Shown here piece by piece: positions 13,301 through 25,745 of a DNA stretch of 64,000 nucleotides. The stretch comes from Inia geoffrensis. Taxonomy: Eukaryota > Chordata > Mammalia > Artiodactyla > Iniidae. Each line of letters opens with the position of its first letter. Positions within the stretch are counted from its first letter, which is position 1. The notes beneath the pieces are model-generated. The model had not been told where the DNA came from. It saw only the letters and a program-made list of their open reading frames with translations, and searched no databases. Location of the stretch: positions 136,265,886 to 136,329,885 of the forward strand of contig CM070902.1 in assembly GCA_036417435.1 (NCBI GenBank). Direction: 5' to 3'. Made by a program: the position numbers and the translations under genes.

Positions 13301-14962
13301 CGAAATTCCAATGGCATTTTTCACAGAAATAGAACAAACAACCCTAAAATTTATATGGAACCACAGAAGACCCTGAATACCTAAAGCAATCTTGAGAAAG
13401 AAGAACAAAGCTGGAGGCATCATGCTTCCTGATTTCAAACTATACTACAAAGCTCTAATAAATAAAACTGTATGATATTGGCATAAAACAGACACATAGA
13501 TTATTAAAACAGAACAGAAAGCCCAGAAATAAATCCACAAATACATAATAAATTAATTTACAACAAAGGAGCCAAAAATATACAATGGGAAAAAACAGTC
13601 TCTTCAAAAAACGGTGTTGGGAAAATTAGCCACACACAAAAGAATGAAATTAGACTATTATGTTACACCATACACAAAAATTAACTCAAAATGGATTAAA
13701 GACTTGAGTGTAAGACCCGAAACCATAAAACTTCTAGAAGAAAACATAACAAACAAGCTCCTTGACATTGGTCTTGGCAATAATTTTTTGGATCTTACTC
13801 CTAAAGCAAAAGTAAACATGTGGGACCACATCAAACTAAAAAGCTCTATGCAGCAGAGAAAACCAACAGAAAAATGAAAAGGCAACTTGCCGAATGGAAG
13901 AAAATATTTGCATATCATATATTTGATAAGGGATTAATATACACTCAATAGTAAATAGACAATCCTAATAAAAAATGTACAGAGACATTTTTCCAAAGAC
14001 ATACATATGGCCAACAGGCACATGAACAGATGCTAACATCACTAATCATCAGGGAAATGCAAATCAAAACCACAATAAGATATCACCTCACACCTGTCAG
14101 AATGGCTATCCTCAAAATGACAACAAATAACAAGTGCTAGCAAAAGTGTGAAGAAAAAGGAACCCTCATGCTTTGCTGGTGGGAATGTAAATTAGTGAGC
14201 CACTACAAAGAGGTGCCCCCCCGCAAAAAAAAATAGAACTACCGAATGATCCAGGAATTCCACTTCTGGGAATTTATCCAGAAAATTAAAATGCTAAAGC
14301 CTGAAATGATATATACACTCCTATGTTCACAGCAGCATTTCTTATAATAGTGAAGATATGAAAACAGCCTTAGTGTACATCAATGGATAAAGAAGTTGTG
14401 GTATATATACACAATGGAATACTACTCAGCCATAAAAAAGAATAAAATCTTGCCTCTTGTGATGACATGGATGGACCTTGAGGGTATCGTGAGAAGTAAA
14501 ATAAGTCAGACAGAGAAAGACCAATACTATATGATTTCTCTTATACATGGACTCTAAAAAAAAAACAAATGAAAAACCCAAATAAACAAAACTAAACCCA
14601 TAGAACAGAATGATGACTGCCAGAAGGGTGGGTGTTGGGGGTGAGCAAAACAGGTGAGCAAAATAGGTCAAGAGGTACAAACTTCCAGTTATAAAATAAA
14701 TAAGTCATGTGGATGGAATGTACAGCATGGTGACTATAGTCAATAATATTGTGTTTTAATGTTTAAACGTCGCCAAGAGAGTAAGTCTTAAAAGTTCTCA
14801 TCACAAGAAAAAAAATATGTAACTTTTATGATTATGAAAGGTAGCTACATTTTTGGTGGTGATTATTTTGCAGTGTAAACAAATATTGAATCATTATGTT
14901 GTACATCAGAAACTAACATAATTTTACATGTCCACTACACCTTAATAAAAAGAAAAAAAAAC
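10348..14962 (+). mobile_element. Long decayed sense L1 (L1MA-like), from ORF1 end to 3' tail
   Basis: Starts inside the last part of ORF1 ('aaaactggctttatgagaaatg'), continues through the spacer and all of ORF2, and ends with 'gtccactacaccttaataaaaag' and an A-rich tail. It is about 4.6 kb long. Multiple stops and frameshifts break ORF2, and the best surviving pieces lie in the reverse transcriptase region. It is clearly older than the copy at 39.8 kb. No target-site duplication could be made out. Confidence 0.9.
10890..14560 (+). pseudogene. L1 ORF2 remnant (endonuclease / reverse transcriptase)
   Basis: The frame starts near 10889 with MSINTYLSIMTLNVNGLN, the usual L1 ORF2 N-terminus, and soon stops. 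A 185-codon piece (12558-13115) spans the reverse transcriptase core, with [13 protein letters not shown] and [13 protein letters not shown]. The catalytic box is FVDD instead of the usual FADD, a conservative change next to the metal-binding aspartates. Further pieces at 13173-13376 and 13614-13877 continue toward the C-terminus in other frames. The protein would act in target-primed reverse transcription, but this copy cannot encode it. Confidence 0.88.
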
Positions 14963-15745
14963 ATCAAAACAAAAGTTTAAGGTTGTGTAGCTTCAATGTA
15001 TATCTTTCTGTACTCCTGCTTCAGCTGGTCTCTACTTTTACAAATTTCTTTTGGTAACCAGCTCACTGATGCACTAGAAAAGATGTTTTTAAAATATATC
15101 ACCCAGTATTTTCAGTTGCTTACAGTGAGACAGATAATCAGGTGACTCGTATGATGAACCTGGAAATTAAGGAAATATTCTGTAGGTTCTTACTGCTTTA
15201 TAATGGAATTCAAATGTGTACCTCATTGGGATAATTCTATTCTGGATTTACCCAAATCAACCATTCCATTTATGCTGTGAGTAGTATTTGCCCAATGGCT
15301 TGGGCAAATTAGTTTTGAAATGCAAAGACTAATTCCAAAATGCTTTAAGAGCAAGGACCCTCTCTTACTCATCTGTTACATTCCCAGGCCAGAATGAATA
15401 GAAAGATAAGTGAATAAATGATTTACATTGACATTATAGCTACATATGTGTTAGGATGTAAGAATTCCTCTGAGAAAATATGGAAGCAACAGAAAACAGA
15501 TTTTTTGTTTGTTTTTGCTATTCAGACTGTGAAATATATTGAGTAACTAAAGCTTGCTAAAAATGGAAATGTCTTCATCTATGCAGATACAGTTAACAAA
15601 TTCCACAGAAGAGCCTTCATATGAATTGCTGTACTTCAGTTTTCTGATTATCTACCTAAATAACTACAGAAAAGAAAAAGTCTGTAAATAGTACTGCCAA
15701 ACAGATACATATTGTCCTGGAGTTGTTAAAAATTAATGAATTATT
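14963..15745. other. Unassigned DNA between two L1 pieces
   Basis: No gene or repeat recognised. Confidence 0.4.
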
Positions 15746-17780
15746 AGGGGGACCTTCAAGATGGTGGAGGAGTAAGATGTGGAGATCACCTTCCTCCCCA
15801 CAAATACATCAAAAATACATCTATGTATGGAACAACTCCTACAGAACACATACTGAATGCTGGCAGAAGACCTCAGACTCTCCACAAGACAAGAAAATCC
15901 TCACATACCTAGAGAAAACAGAGCCAAAAGAATAGGGGTGGGACCTGCACTTCTGGAAGGGAGTTGTGAAGGAGGAAAGGTTTCCACACACTAGGAAACC
16001 CTTTCAATGGTGGAAGGGGGGGGGCAGTGAGGGGGAAGCTTCAGAGCCATGGAGGAGAGTGCAGCAACAGTGGTGCAGAGGGGAAAGCTGAGAGATTCCC
16101 GCACAGAGGATTGGTGCTGACCGGCACTCACCAGTCTGAGAGGCTTGTCTGCTCACCTGCTGGGGTGGGTGGGGATTGGGAGCTGAGGCTCAGACTTTGG
16201 AGGTCAGATCACAGGGAGAGGACTGGGGTTGGCTGTATGAACACAGCCTAAAGGGGGCTAGTGTGCCACAGCTAGCCGAGAGGGAGTCTGGGAAAATGTC
16301 TGGACCTGCCTAAGAGGCAAGAGACCATCATTTCAGGGTGCATGAGGAGAGGGGATTCCTTCCCTGTGTGCCCACAGAAAGCAGAGCACTGCCTAAGCAA
16401 GCTCCAGAGACAGGCACAAGCCATGGCTATCACCTCGGACACCAGAGAGGGGCATGAAAAGCTAACACTGCTGTCGCTACTACCAAGAATCCTGTGTGCA
16501 AGCACAGGTCACTACACCCGCCCCACCCCCTGGGGGCCTGTGCAGCACGCCACTGCCAGGGTCCCAAGATCCAAGGACAACTTCCCCAGGAGAACACACA
16601 GTGCACCTCAGGTTGTTGAAATGTCATGCCAGCCTCTGCCACTGCAGGCTCACCCCACATTTCCAATTATGACTACTGTACTCCTCCCTCTCCCCAGACT
16701 GAGAGAGCAAAAGAGCCCTGATCAGACACTGCTTTAACCTCCTCCTCTCTGGGCAGGGAACAGACATCTGAGGGCAACCTACATGCAGAGGCAGGGCCAA
16801 AACCAAAGCTGAATCCCAGAAGCTGTGCGAATAAAGAAGAGAAAGGGAAATATCTCAGTGCAGCCTCAGGAATAGTGGATTAAATCCCCACAATCAACTT
16901 GATGAACCCTGCATCTGTGGAATACCTGAATACACAACGAATGTTCCCAAAATTGAGGCAGTGGACTTTGGGAGCAACTGTAGACTTGGGGTTTGCTGTC
17001 TGCAACTGATTTGTTTCTGATTTTTAAGTTTACCTTAGTTTAGTTTTTAGTGCTTGTTATTATTTGTGGATTTGTTTATTGGTCTTGTTGCTCTCTTCCT
17101 TTTTGATTTTATTATTTTTTCAATTAAAATTTTTTTTTCCTCCTTTTTCTCTTCCTTTTTTTCTTCATTTTCTTCTGAGCTGTGTGGCTGACAGGATCTT
17201 GGTGCTCCAGCGGGGTGTCAGGCCTGAGCCTCCAAGGTGGGAGAGCTGAGTCCAGGACATTGGACCCCCAGAGACATCCTGGCCCACGTAATATCAATTG
17301 GCGAAAATTCCCCAGAGATCTCCATCTCAATACTAAGACCCAGCTCCACCCAATGGCCAGCTGCAGTGCTGGATGCCCCATGCCAAACTACTAGTAAGAC
17401 AGGAACAAAACCCCACCCACTAGCAGAGATGCTGCCTAAAACCATACTAAGTTCACAGACACCCCAAAACACACCACCGGATATGGCCCTGCCCACCAGA
17501 AAGACGAGATCCAGCCCAACCCACCAGAACACAGGCACCAGTCCGCTCCACCAGGAAGCCTACACAACCCACTGAAACAAACTTAGCCACTGTGGGCAGA
17601 CACCAAAAACAACAGGAACTACAAACCTGCAGCCTGCAAAAAGGAAACCCCAAACACAGTAAGTTAAACAAAATGAAAAGACAGAGAAAATGCAGCAGAT
17701 GAAGGAGCAAAGAAAAAAACCCACCAGACTAAACAAATGAAGAGGAAATAGGCAGTCTACCTGAAAAAGAATTCAGAGTA
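15746..17780 (+). mobile_element. L1 5' fragment: 5'UTR plus first ORF1 codons, 3'-truncated
   Basis: Begins with the L1 start 'caagatggtggaggagtaag' and holds a GC-rich 5'UTR, a T-rich block (about 17020-17180) and the ORF1 start at 17673. Homology to the copy at 39.76 kb ends abruptly at 'gaaaaagaattcagagta' (17780), where unrelated DNA begins. The ORF1 frame stops at codon 10 (17700-17702). The many mid-size frames between 16027 and 17710 on both strands (for example 131 and 112 codons) are by-products of the GC-rich, stop-poor 5'UTR. A fragment with only the 5' end is unusual, since L1 insertions normally lose that end. Confidence 0.88.
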
Positions 17781-18175
17781 GGCACCATACTACAGGGTAC
17801 AGACTACTGGTCTGCTCGACTCTTATACTCTATATTTCTGGCCAATCCACATGTCTTCAACACAATTAATTTCACCAGCAAAACCTAATTTCTAACCTTC
17901 AACTACTGTTGATTAGAGCTAAAAGTAGTTGAAGAGCTCACAGGAACTCTCTCCAGGGCCCTGTTGATTAAATGCCACAGCACCACCCCTGTGGTGTATA
18001 TTCCCTCCTCAGGCAACTCACTGCTGTCAATGTGGATTAAATCTAATTAATATACTCCTCCATACCACACCATCTCTGATGAAGGATTTAAAAAGTAAAT
18101 TACCATTGACACAGCAGGTGGAAAACAGCAATAAATCCTTTAGTGAAATAGAGTAAATATTGGCAGGGCCTTTCT
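17781..18175. other. Unassigned DNA
   Basis: No gene or repeat recognised. Confidence 0.4.
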
Positions 18176-18700
18176 ACCCTACATGGACATTTTGAGACAC
18201 ACGTGTCTCCACCTTGTTCTTGGACATGCCCAAAGGCATAATCCTTGTCTTCATGGTCATGGCCAGGCCTCTGGCACATCTGTATTCCAGTTCCTGCAAG
18301 AGGAAAAGAACTTAGTCTGAGAAAAGTGACTAGTCTTTAAGTTGGAGAACAGATGTAAGTTGAATACATCACTACCCCTCATGTCTACCTGGTCCAGGGT
18401 TAGTCACATGGCCACACCTAATTGCAAGGAAGAATGGGAACTATTGTCTCTACCTGGATTGACACATACCCAGGGAGAAGGAGGCAACTTGCAGTTGGCT
18501 ATAGTCTTCCCCTCTGTCCACCCAAGTATCCTACACACCATTCTACCTGCAATACAACACACCACCCTTCTCCCAAGGGAAAATACTCAAAATTCCATCC
18601 GTTTACTGCAGCCAGCTCAAAATTCAGGATGCCTGAGTGATGAGAAGCTTCTCCATCTTGTCCAGTGTGGCTCCTCAAGCCCAGAAAATGTATAACCTAG
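18176..18700. repeat. Possible ancient repeat, unclassified
   Basis: Text such as 'gttagtcacatggccacacctaattgcaagg' resembles a widespread old mammalian element whose family I cannot name with confidence. The open frames at 18342-18695 and 18422-18640 overlap each other in different frames and show no domain. No splice signals of note were found. Confidence 0.35.
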
Positions 18701-19269
18701 AAAGCAGGTTAGATATGTATCTACATACTTCCCAGTAAACACACAACACACAATGAGGACCAAATACTAGCCTGAGCATATTACTTCCTTATAACACTTT
18801 GCTAACAGTGTCAAAGGGTCATAGGAAAGCAAATCTTCAAATTAAGCAGTTTGGGTGCTCTAGGTCTCTGAGATCACTGGGAGTGGCTTCCTGAGCTGAG
18901 GGAGTTGTCAGTAGCTTCTTGGAGGTTCCTGAGATTTACAGCTGCCTACAGGTGAGCTCTCAAGCACTGACTGGTAAGATCAGCAATGGCAACTTCTCTG
19001 CTCTTCACTCCCTTAGTCGTTCCATTAGTTGTGGAAGCTTCTAATTTCCTGTATTAAAATGTTTTATTCTTGGAAGTTTGACTTTTATTTTCTTAAGCAA
19101 ACACAAACTGTTACACCATATTTCATCAAACCTAAGTCATCATCAAATATAAGACCTACCATCAATTTTTTCAACACACGATAAGAAAGACTATTGCTAG
19201 GTAAACTATGGTATGTCATTGATTGTTAAAACATTCTGATTTCAGAGATATTTGAATGTTTAAAATGTG
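18701..19269. other. Unassigned DNA
   Basis: No gene or repeat recognised. Confidence 0.4.
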
Positions 19270-20180
19270 CCTTTTAGAATCATATGGAAAGAGTTAATCC
19301 ATTTGGAATTGTTTTTTGTGTATGAGATGAAGTAGGATCAAGTTTCATATTTTTCCACATGGATACAATTGTCTCAGCACGATCTATTACAAATAATATC
19401 ACATTTCTCCTCCCCTGACCTGTAGTGCTGTCTCTTTCAAATATCAAGTACCCATACTTGTGTGGATATGATTCTGGGCTCTCTAGTCCATTCCACTGGC
19501 TTGTTTCTCTCCACACCAATACAAGATGCCTTAGTTTCTATATTGTCAAAGTAAGTTTTGATAGCGAGTGAGCAAATCTTCCCAGCTTGCTCTTCTTCAG
19601 GGTGAGCTTGGCCTTTTGTATACTGTATACATTTTAGACTCAGCTTGCTAAGTCACACACAAAGCACTCTGGAGATTTCAATGGCATTGACTCTAAATGA
19701 ATTGGCACAGATAGTGCTTAGTCTTCCAATTTGTGAATGTAGTGCACCTCTCTCCATTTTTGTAGCATCCTTTCAATAAAAATATTTTTAAATTATTTAA
19801 ATAATCTTAGAAGCCTGCCACATATTTTGGATTTATTCTAAAATGCTTCATATTTTTAACACTTTTGTGAATGGTATCTTTGTACAATTTAATTTATGTA
19901 TGTTGTCTTTGCAAACTCTTGCAAGACTTTCTGTAAATAATGACAGTTGTGTTTCTTCCTTCTAATCCTTGTACCTTTAATTTCTTTTTCTCACCTTGTT
20001 GAGCTCACTGAAACCTTGAGTAAAGTGTTGGGTGGAAGTGGTGATAGTGAACATGCCTGTCCTTTTCTTGATCATGAAGGGAAAGAACTCAACATCTCAC
20101 CATTAAGTGTGAAGTTAGCTATAGTTATTTTGGAAAATAAGAATTCTACCTTCTCTCTATTCCTAGTTTGCCAAGAGATA
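19270..20180 (-). mobile_element. Ancient L1 ORF2 fragment (L1M type), antisense
   Basis: Antisense L1 text is visible: 'catttggaattgttttttgtgtatgagatga', 'atctattacaaataatat', 'gtggatatgattctgggctc', and 'tctcaccattaagtgtgaagttagcta', matching the ORF2 region around the reverse transcriptase. A 79-codon minus frame (19280-19519) preserves an L1-like piece. The 121-codon plus frame at 19947-20312 is its shadow. Strong divergence and gaps, including a poorly matching stretch near 19740-19900. Confidence 0.7.
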
Positions 20181-20589
20181 AATAGACCATTTTACCAAAT
20201 GTTTTATTATATGACGATAAATGTTCAAGGGCATTCCAACCTGCAATATCTTTCTCATCACAAGCCACTTACACAACACATAGTATGCAACACATCATCA
20301 TTTTTGTTATGACAGGACACCATCTCCAGGTACCTATTTCTGAATTTGTTTAACTATTCTAACAAAGATATCCCTGGACACATAGTTGAAATGAGATGGT
20401 TCCTTTCTTTCTTACATAGCAGTCTGTCTGTCTACTCTCACAGGGGTGCTCTGTTCTATGTCATCATTCACTTGAGATTCTTTTGAACACACTAAAGCTT
20501 TACTACCTAAGGAAGAGAAAAGTGTAATAGTGTTTAGAGGAATTCCAACACAAAAATCACTGCTTAAAATGGTCATAAGTAATGTGACA

Positions 20590-20905
20590 GACTGTACTAA
20601 ATGTCCCTTAAAAGTCTGTTCTTCCTTGTTCCCTCTTACATGTCTGCCCAGCTAAGGATGACAGTTCTGAACCTCCTTTGCAGCCAGGTGAGGCCATGTG
20701 ACTCAGTGGGCCAGTGGGAAGAGAGGGAAAAGAAGGCGGAGAACTTCCAGGTATCTCTTTTTTATGGACAAGCTGCCTTTCCAGGACCTTGGCTCTTTAT
20801 TCTTTCCTGCAAACTAGAAGGCAGATACACCAGCAATCCAGTTTTGAACCAGCAGATGAAGATGATGATTGAGAGTGGCAGGGCAACTGGCAGAAACTTG
20901 ACCTA
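20590..20905. repeat. Possible ancient LTR-like or MER repeat
   Basis: 'gcccagctaaggatgacagttctgaacctcctttgcagccaggtg' and 'ggccatgtgactcagtgggcc' resemble a common old mammalian interspersed repeat ('...cctcccttgcagctaggtgtggccatgtgac...'). I recognise the pattern but not its name. The 124-codon frame at 20601-20975 crosses into the neighbouring L1 and is not a gene. Confidence 0.4.
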
Positions 20906-21275
20906 TTCTTTATTTTTTAATCGAAATGTAGTTGATTTACAATGTTGTGTTAATTTCTGCTGTACAGCAAAGTGATTCAGTTATACATATATATATATAT
21001 ATATATACATTCTTTTTTATATTCTTTTCCATTATGGTTTATCCCAAGATATTGAATATAGATCCCTGTGCTATACAGTAGGACCTTGTTGTTTATCCAT
21101 CCTATACATAATAGTTTGCATTTTCTCACCCCAAAATTTCACTTCATCCCTCCCCCACCCCCCTTCCCCTTTGTAACCACAAGTCTGTTCTCTATGTCTG
21201 TGAGTCTGTTTCTGTTTCATAGATAAGTTCATTTGTGTCATATTTTAGATTCCACATATAAGTGATATTGTATCT
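20906..21275 (-). mobile_element. 5'-truncated L1 3' end, antisense
   Basis: Antisense L1 3'UTR: 'tgtagttgatttacaatgttgtgtt', 'ctgtacagcaaagtgattcag', an AT-dinucleotide run, 'gaatatagatccctgtgctatacag' and 'ttagattccacatataag'. Only about 370 bp remain, so ORF2 is essentially absent. No clear target-site duplication was found. Confidence 0.85.
20983..21007. repeat. (AT)n microsatellite inside L1 3'UTR
   Basis: An uninterrupted AT/TA run of roughly 25 bases within the antisense L1 tail. Runs at this place are common in this L1 type, and length may vary between individuals. Confidence 0.85.
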
Positions 21276-21835
21276 ACTCCCTTAGAATAAACACCTTTTG
21301 GAAAAGACATTTTATTATCAGTCAATAAAATAAGAGTTTAAAAATTAATTGTGAAATTTCCTATTTCAGTATCTCCATTAGAAGGTAATAAAGTGTTCAG
21401 CTGTCTAGGAAAAGATCACTGGAAATAGGTTTTTTAAAACTAAGCCAACTGTTCAAGCATTTTCTTGTTTTACATTCTCAACCACTAAATGCAAGCCTAA
21501 CAACCATTTATTGCAGGCCTATACTATTGCTTGTACTAGACATTGTAAGAGGTCCTAGGAAACATTAAAGTATTTCCTGGATATAGGACAGAACTCAGCC
21601 TCAAACTAAATCAAATCCTCCAGCTAATTTCAAAAAGATATCACATAGTTATTGCTGCAGCACAAAGAAAAATTATCACTGTGGTAGTTTGTTCTGGTTC
21701 TACTATTCTGAAGAAACTCAAATATTAGAGAAGAATAAATTACACTGTAAAAAATCAGTTGTCTGCTGATCACTATTTTAAGGAGTAACTAATAATAAAT
21801 TTTAACAACACTTGAAGTTCATAATATAAGAAACA
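21276..21835. other. Unassigned DNA
   Basis: AT-rich, no gene or repeat recognised. Confidence 0.4.
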
Positions 21836-21839
21836 ACAT

Positions 21840-22025
21840 TGCCTAAAACTATGAAGCACTAATTATGTGTTAAGGACCTCACATATAAGTGATTCAATCC
21901 TCCCACAAAAACCTCTATGGGTAGATATTACTAATGTCCTCATTTTACAGATAAGAAAACAAAGACTCAGAAGGGTTGAGTAACTTGCTCAGCTAATACA
22001 GTATTCAAGTGTCCTAGGCCTAGAT
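21840..22025 (-). repeat. MIR SINE, antisense
   Basis: 'aattatgtgttaaggacctcacat', 'cctcattttacagataagaaaac' and 'gggttgagtaacttgctcag' match the reverse complement of MIR over most of its length. This is one of the better preserved MIR copies in the window. Confidence 0.78.
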
Positions 22026-24714
22026 TGTTAGTATATCATCCTTCTTTGTAGTCACTGCTTGATCTCATTTGGCTTCCACATAACCTTATCTTCCCTTTGC
22101 CTCATTTTCTTATCTATTTAAAGTGTATTTCATAAGAGTGGACTGTCTGTATAAATAAGGGCTATCTTAACTTCCTTAGAATGAAGAAATATGTATAAAA
22201 GTTAAATAGTCACTCAAATTCTATATCTTTATGTGATGTGAAGTCTTTAATGTTTAACTTATGTGTAATTTCCAGAATAACTATATTTAAATGGCTTTAG
22301 TTACTATAAAATATAGTAATATTTTAGGAATTTATTCTATAATCCAATGTATATAATTACCAATGAGCCATAAATATTTTTCATGTTAAGAATCATGCAA
22401 AATAGAATTTTTCAGAATTCTTGGGTTTTTAGGGCACAGTCCTGTAGCAGTCTGCAAGTCATGAATGCAACTGTGTATGAAGTCACATGTTTTATGCATC
22501 CCAACTACCATCATAAAAGACAATAATCAAACAGGCTAAAAGGAAGATTGAATTATCTTCCCAATACCTCTATAAAATTATATTAACTTGTTGTCATATG
22601 AATAGGCAATCAAAGATTATACTGTCAGAAATATAGGGAAAATGTCATACAGATATGTGTCAGATAGTAATATACTATCAGATAGTAATAAACTATATTT
22701 TTATATTATAAAAATATAATTATTTTTCTGGATTTTGTGGATGATTAGGGTATTTATCATCTTTCTAAGTTTGTAATTTACTGTGATTTCTTTCTTCATT
22801 CCAAATAAATATTCTTTCTTATATAATTTTATGTTCTTTTTCTTACTAAGCATCCTACAAATTACATTAACTTCAGTCTTCATCATAAAACCTGGATTCT
22901 TCTATGTCTGAACTTTTTGTTTGATTGACATGATTGTGATGAGGATAATGCAATATGAATTACACAAAATAAAATAATGCCTTTTAAAGAACTTGGAACA
23001 GTAAAAATTACTGTAGTACTGAAAAAGTTTTGGTGTTTTACTGTTTTGACTATGACTCGTTTCCAACTAAATTTTCCACATGTGGTAGGAAGACTTCCAT
23101 AAATGGGTTTTCCTTTCCAGCTCACAATGGATGTGGTTTCTTGGGTATAATATTCAGTGGTGGGGCATAAGTACTGAGTTATGTGACATCTCAGAAATTG
23201 GAGATAAGTTCCCTGCACTGAAGAAGTTTAGGAATTCCTGAGGAATTTCTTCATATGCAGTTATTCACTTGTTGAGCATCTACCATAAGCCAGACAATAT
23301 ATTGTACAACAAGATGAGTCAGAAACAGGAGCCAGCCTTCAAGGCAGTCTCAATGATGGCATTAATCCACTGAGAAGGGATGCAATGTTTTAAAAATCCA
23401 AAAGTCATTTGGAAGCAATGGAATGGATATGTTGAACAAATTTGAATAGCATTTTGAGGCTGAAACAGGAAGTGACTAAAATAATGAGATTAATTTTTCT
23501 TGTATGTCCCTTTGAGATATGAATAAAACTTTAAAAATATTTGTTTACAAGAATCATTCATGACTTTATTGTCACAGTTTTGACACTGTGCTTTGGAGAC
23601 CTGCTTATATTCACACCTTCAGTAAAAAGAAACAGTGCAGCTATATATTTACAAGTTAAATGTTTTGAAGAGAGAGAAGTTCACCAAAGCAGATTTTACT
23701 GAAAAACCACACCGTAAAGCCGATTTTTGAAATTGCATATGCACAAACATGGGCTGGCGAGAGCATGATTTTCTCTGAAGCCAAGCATCTGCTTGAATTA
23801 ACATTATTAATTAACATTAGGTAACTAAATCTTCACTCACATCTGTGAAAAACAGCTGTTGGTTTGCAATTTCAGACCAACTGTGAGGATTTCTTCTGCT
23901 TTCTTGAAGAAAAATTCAACTGAAGAAGGTGTATAAAAGAAACACACATTAATCAAATGTCAATTCAATGAATATTTTTATGCGTACTGAAGCCCGATAC
24001 CATCACTAAACTTATATGCGAACTTGAACCTCTTTAAATATCTATTCTTGTGCTTAGATTAACTTTAGTTTTACTCGTTATGGAAATCAGTTGAGTTTAA
24101 TTCCTTCATCGCTTGTCTGTATTGGATTCATGGGTTTCTTTCCCATCCACAGATCTAAGAAGAAAAGTCTCAGGATGACATTCTGAAACTTAAGCAGCAT
24201 AAACACGAAAGAAGGGTTCTGCCAAATGCTGCTTAGCGCCATCCTCACAGTTTTCCAAACTTCAAAACGTATACAGCAGACTTCCTTTTCTTCTGAAGAT
24301 GTCTCAAGGCCCGTTCTGAACACTGAGAGCCTATTCCTATAACGTGGAGAATCTAGTATCAACCATTTTCATTCACAATGGCCCTTTTCACAGTGCTACA
24401 TATTTAACAGAAAAGTTGTGCATATTACTTATTGTAAGTAGATATTTTTTCAAAATTTATTTGTATTTTACCTTGTCCCACGAAGGTTGAGAAAATTTAC
24501 CAAAAATAGATCTATTACAATCTGATAAGATAAAAATAAAAATAGAAAATCAAGGCCAGGAGGAAAAGGCAGTCATGCAGACAGTAATAACTGGCCTGCA
24601 AAGTGTATGGTCGGGTTAGCCAGTGCTCCACGAAGCACTAAGATGGACCCCGAGTCTGCTCTCCAGACTACCTGTTAATTACCCTCATTCTTCAGCCTGG
24701 GATTTGAGTCACTT
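22026..24714. other. Unassigned AT-rich DNA
   Basis: No gene recognised. The minus-strand frames at 22883-23218 (111 codons) and 24087-24362 (91 codons) have no recognisable domain or splice context. A small local duplication, 'tcagatagtaata', appears at about 22660-22690. Confidence 0.4.
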
Positions 24715-24719
24715 TCCAG

Positions 24720-24985
24720 CTAAATTAACAAATCCCTCTTGAGCACTTTCTATGCGTTAGGGGCTGTGCTCAGCAATGGAAGACGCACAGCTTTATAAGG
24801 TGATTCCTGTTTACAATCCAGTGGAGAAGACTGGCGTGTTCACAGCTGGCTCCACACCACCAATAGGAAGAGTTCAGCAGTGAAACAGACAGGCACACAA
24901 TGAAAACAAGAGAGCAATCAATTTCACTTGGAATCAGGAAGGGCTTCTGAAGAAAGTGATATCTGACTTGAGCCTTAAGAGATAG
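24720..24985 (+). repeat. Ancient interspersed repeat, same class as 6.2 kb
   Basis: 'cttgagcactttctatgcgttaggggctgtgctcagcaatgg', then 'tcaggaagggcttctgaagaaagtgatatctgacttgagcctta'. This matches a familiar mammal-wide repeat pattern whose subfamily I cannot fix. Confidence 0.45.
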
Positions 24986-25079
24986 AATTTATATTATACA
25001 TTTATATCATGTGTTTAATATATAATATAATATATTTTTCTAGATAACATTTATTAATTAGATAACCTTTTAATAGCAT

Positions 25080-25380
25080 GCGTTAAGGAATTGTGGATGG
25101 GGTGTGGAAATGGCAGACCTGTTCCCTGTACCCGTGAGGCCGTTGTTAAAGCTGAGCATCGGGCCTCTATTTTTAGCTGACAAAACCAAAGTGATAACAG
25201 GCATAATGACCCAGAGGTTGTACAGACCAAAAGATGAGCTGGAGGAGTTGAGGGATTCCTGGCGAGGTGGAAAGCACACAGGGTTAGAGCCTGGGGGCCC
25301 GGGCCAAGCCGGGGAAGCAGAGGGGTGGGTCAGGGCAGCACGTGTCTGCAATGTCAATTATCTTCTCGGATGTCACTCTC
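25080..25380. other. Locally GC-rich single-copy segment
   Basis: Clearly higher in G and C than its surroundings, with several CpGs and a 'gggggcccgggccaagccgggg' core near 25295. It is open on both strands (109 codons plus, 95 codons minus), but the plus frame runs into the SINE at 25.4 kb. No domain is recognised. It could be a conserved non-coding or regulatory segment, or a decayed exon; I cannot decide between these. Confidence 0.3.
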
Positions 25381-25403
25381 CTCCCTATATAAAATGGCCC
25401 ATC

Positions 25404-25527
25404 TGGGGAATTTTCTGGCAGTCCAGTGGTTAGGACTCTGCACTTTCACTGCCTAGGGCCTAGGATCAATCCCTGGTGGGGGAACTAAGATCTCACGTCA
25501 CCATGGCTCCTCACCCCCCCCAAAAAA
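25404..25527 (+). mobile_element. Short CHR-type tRNA-derived SINE
   Basis: 'ggaattttctggcagtccagtggttaggactctgcactttcactg' and 'gatcaatccctggtgggggaactaagatc' are a diverged copy of a short cetartiodactyl CHR-like SINE. It ends in a C/A tract. A likely short target-site duplication, gcccatc, lies at 25397-25403 and 25528-25534. It is more diverged than the CHR-2 copies at 54-58 kb. Confidence 0.85.
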
Positions 25528-25549
25528 GCCCATCAGTTACTTTCCCTTA

Positions 25550-25745
25550 TCTCTTTTTCCTTCATAGCACTTACCAAGCACTACATTTGTATTGTTGTTA
25601 ATGATCTCTCTCTCCAGCTAGAACATAAGCTGCAGGAGGGCAGAGATGTTTGCCATTTACCTATATCTAGAACCCTGTAGAACAATACCCAGCACACATA
25701 TAGTATCACTCTATAAGAATTTACTGAATTTATTAACTAATGAAA
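25550..25745 (+). repeat. L2 LINE 3' end
   Basis: 'tagcacttaccaagcactac', 'ctccagctagaacataagctgcaggagggcagagatgttt', 'ctagaaccctgtagaacaatacccagcacacata' and 'aagaatttactgaattt' follow the order of the L2 3' terminus. Confidence 0.7.

Noticed and set aside
16027..17710. Overlapping open frames on both strands suggesting a small gene cluster
   Set aside because: They are in the GC-rich, stop-poor L1 5'UTR, and homologous DNA at 39.8-42.6 kb does not preserve the frames.
25070..25433. Open frames on both strands across a GC-rich patch as a gene
   Set aside because: The plus frame continues into a SINE and neither has a domain. The patch itself is reported as an observation.
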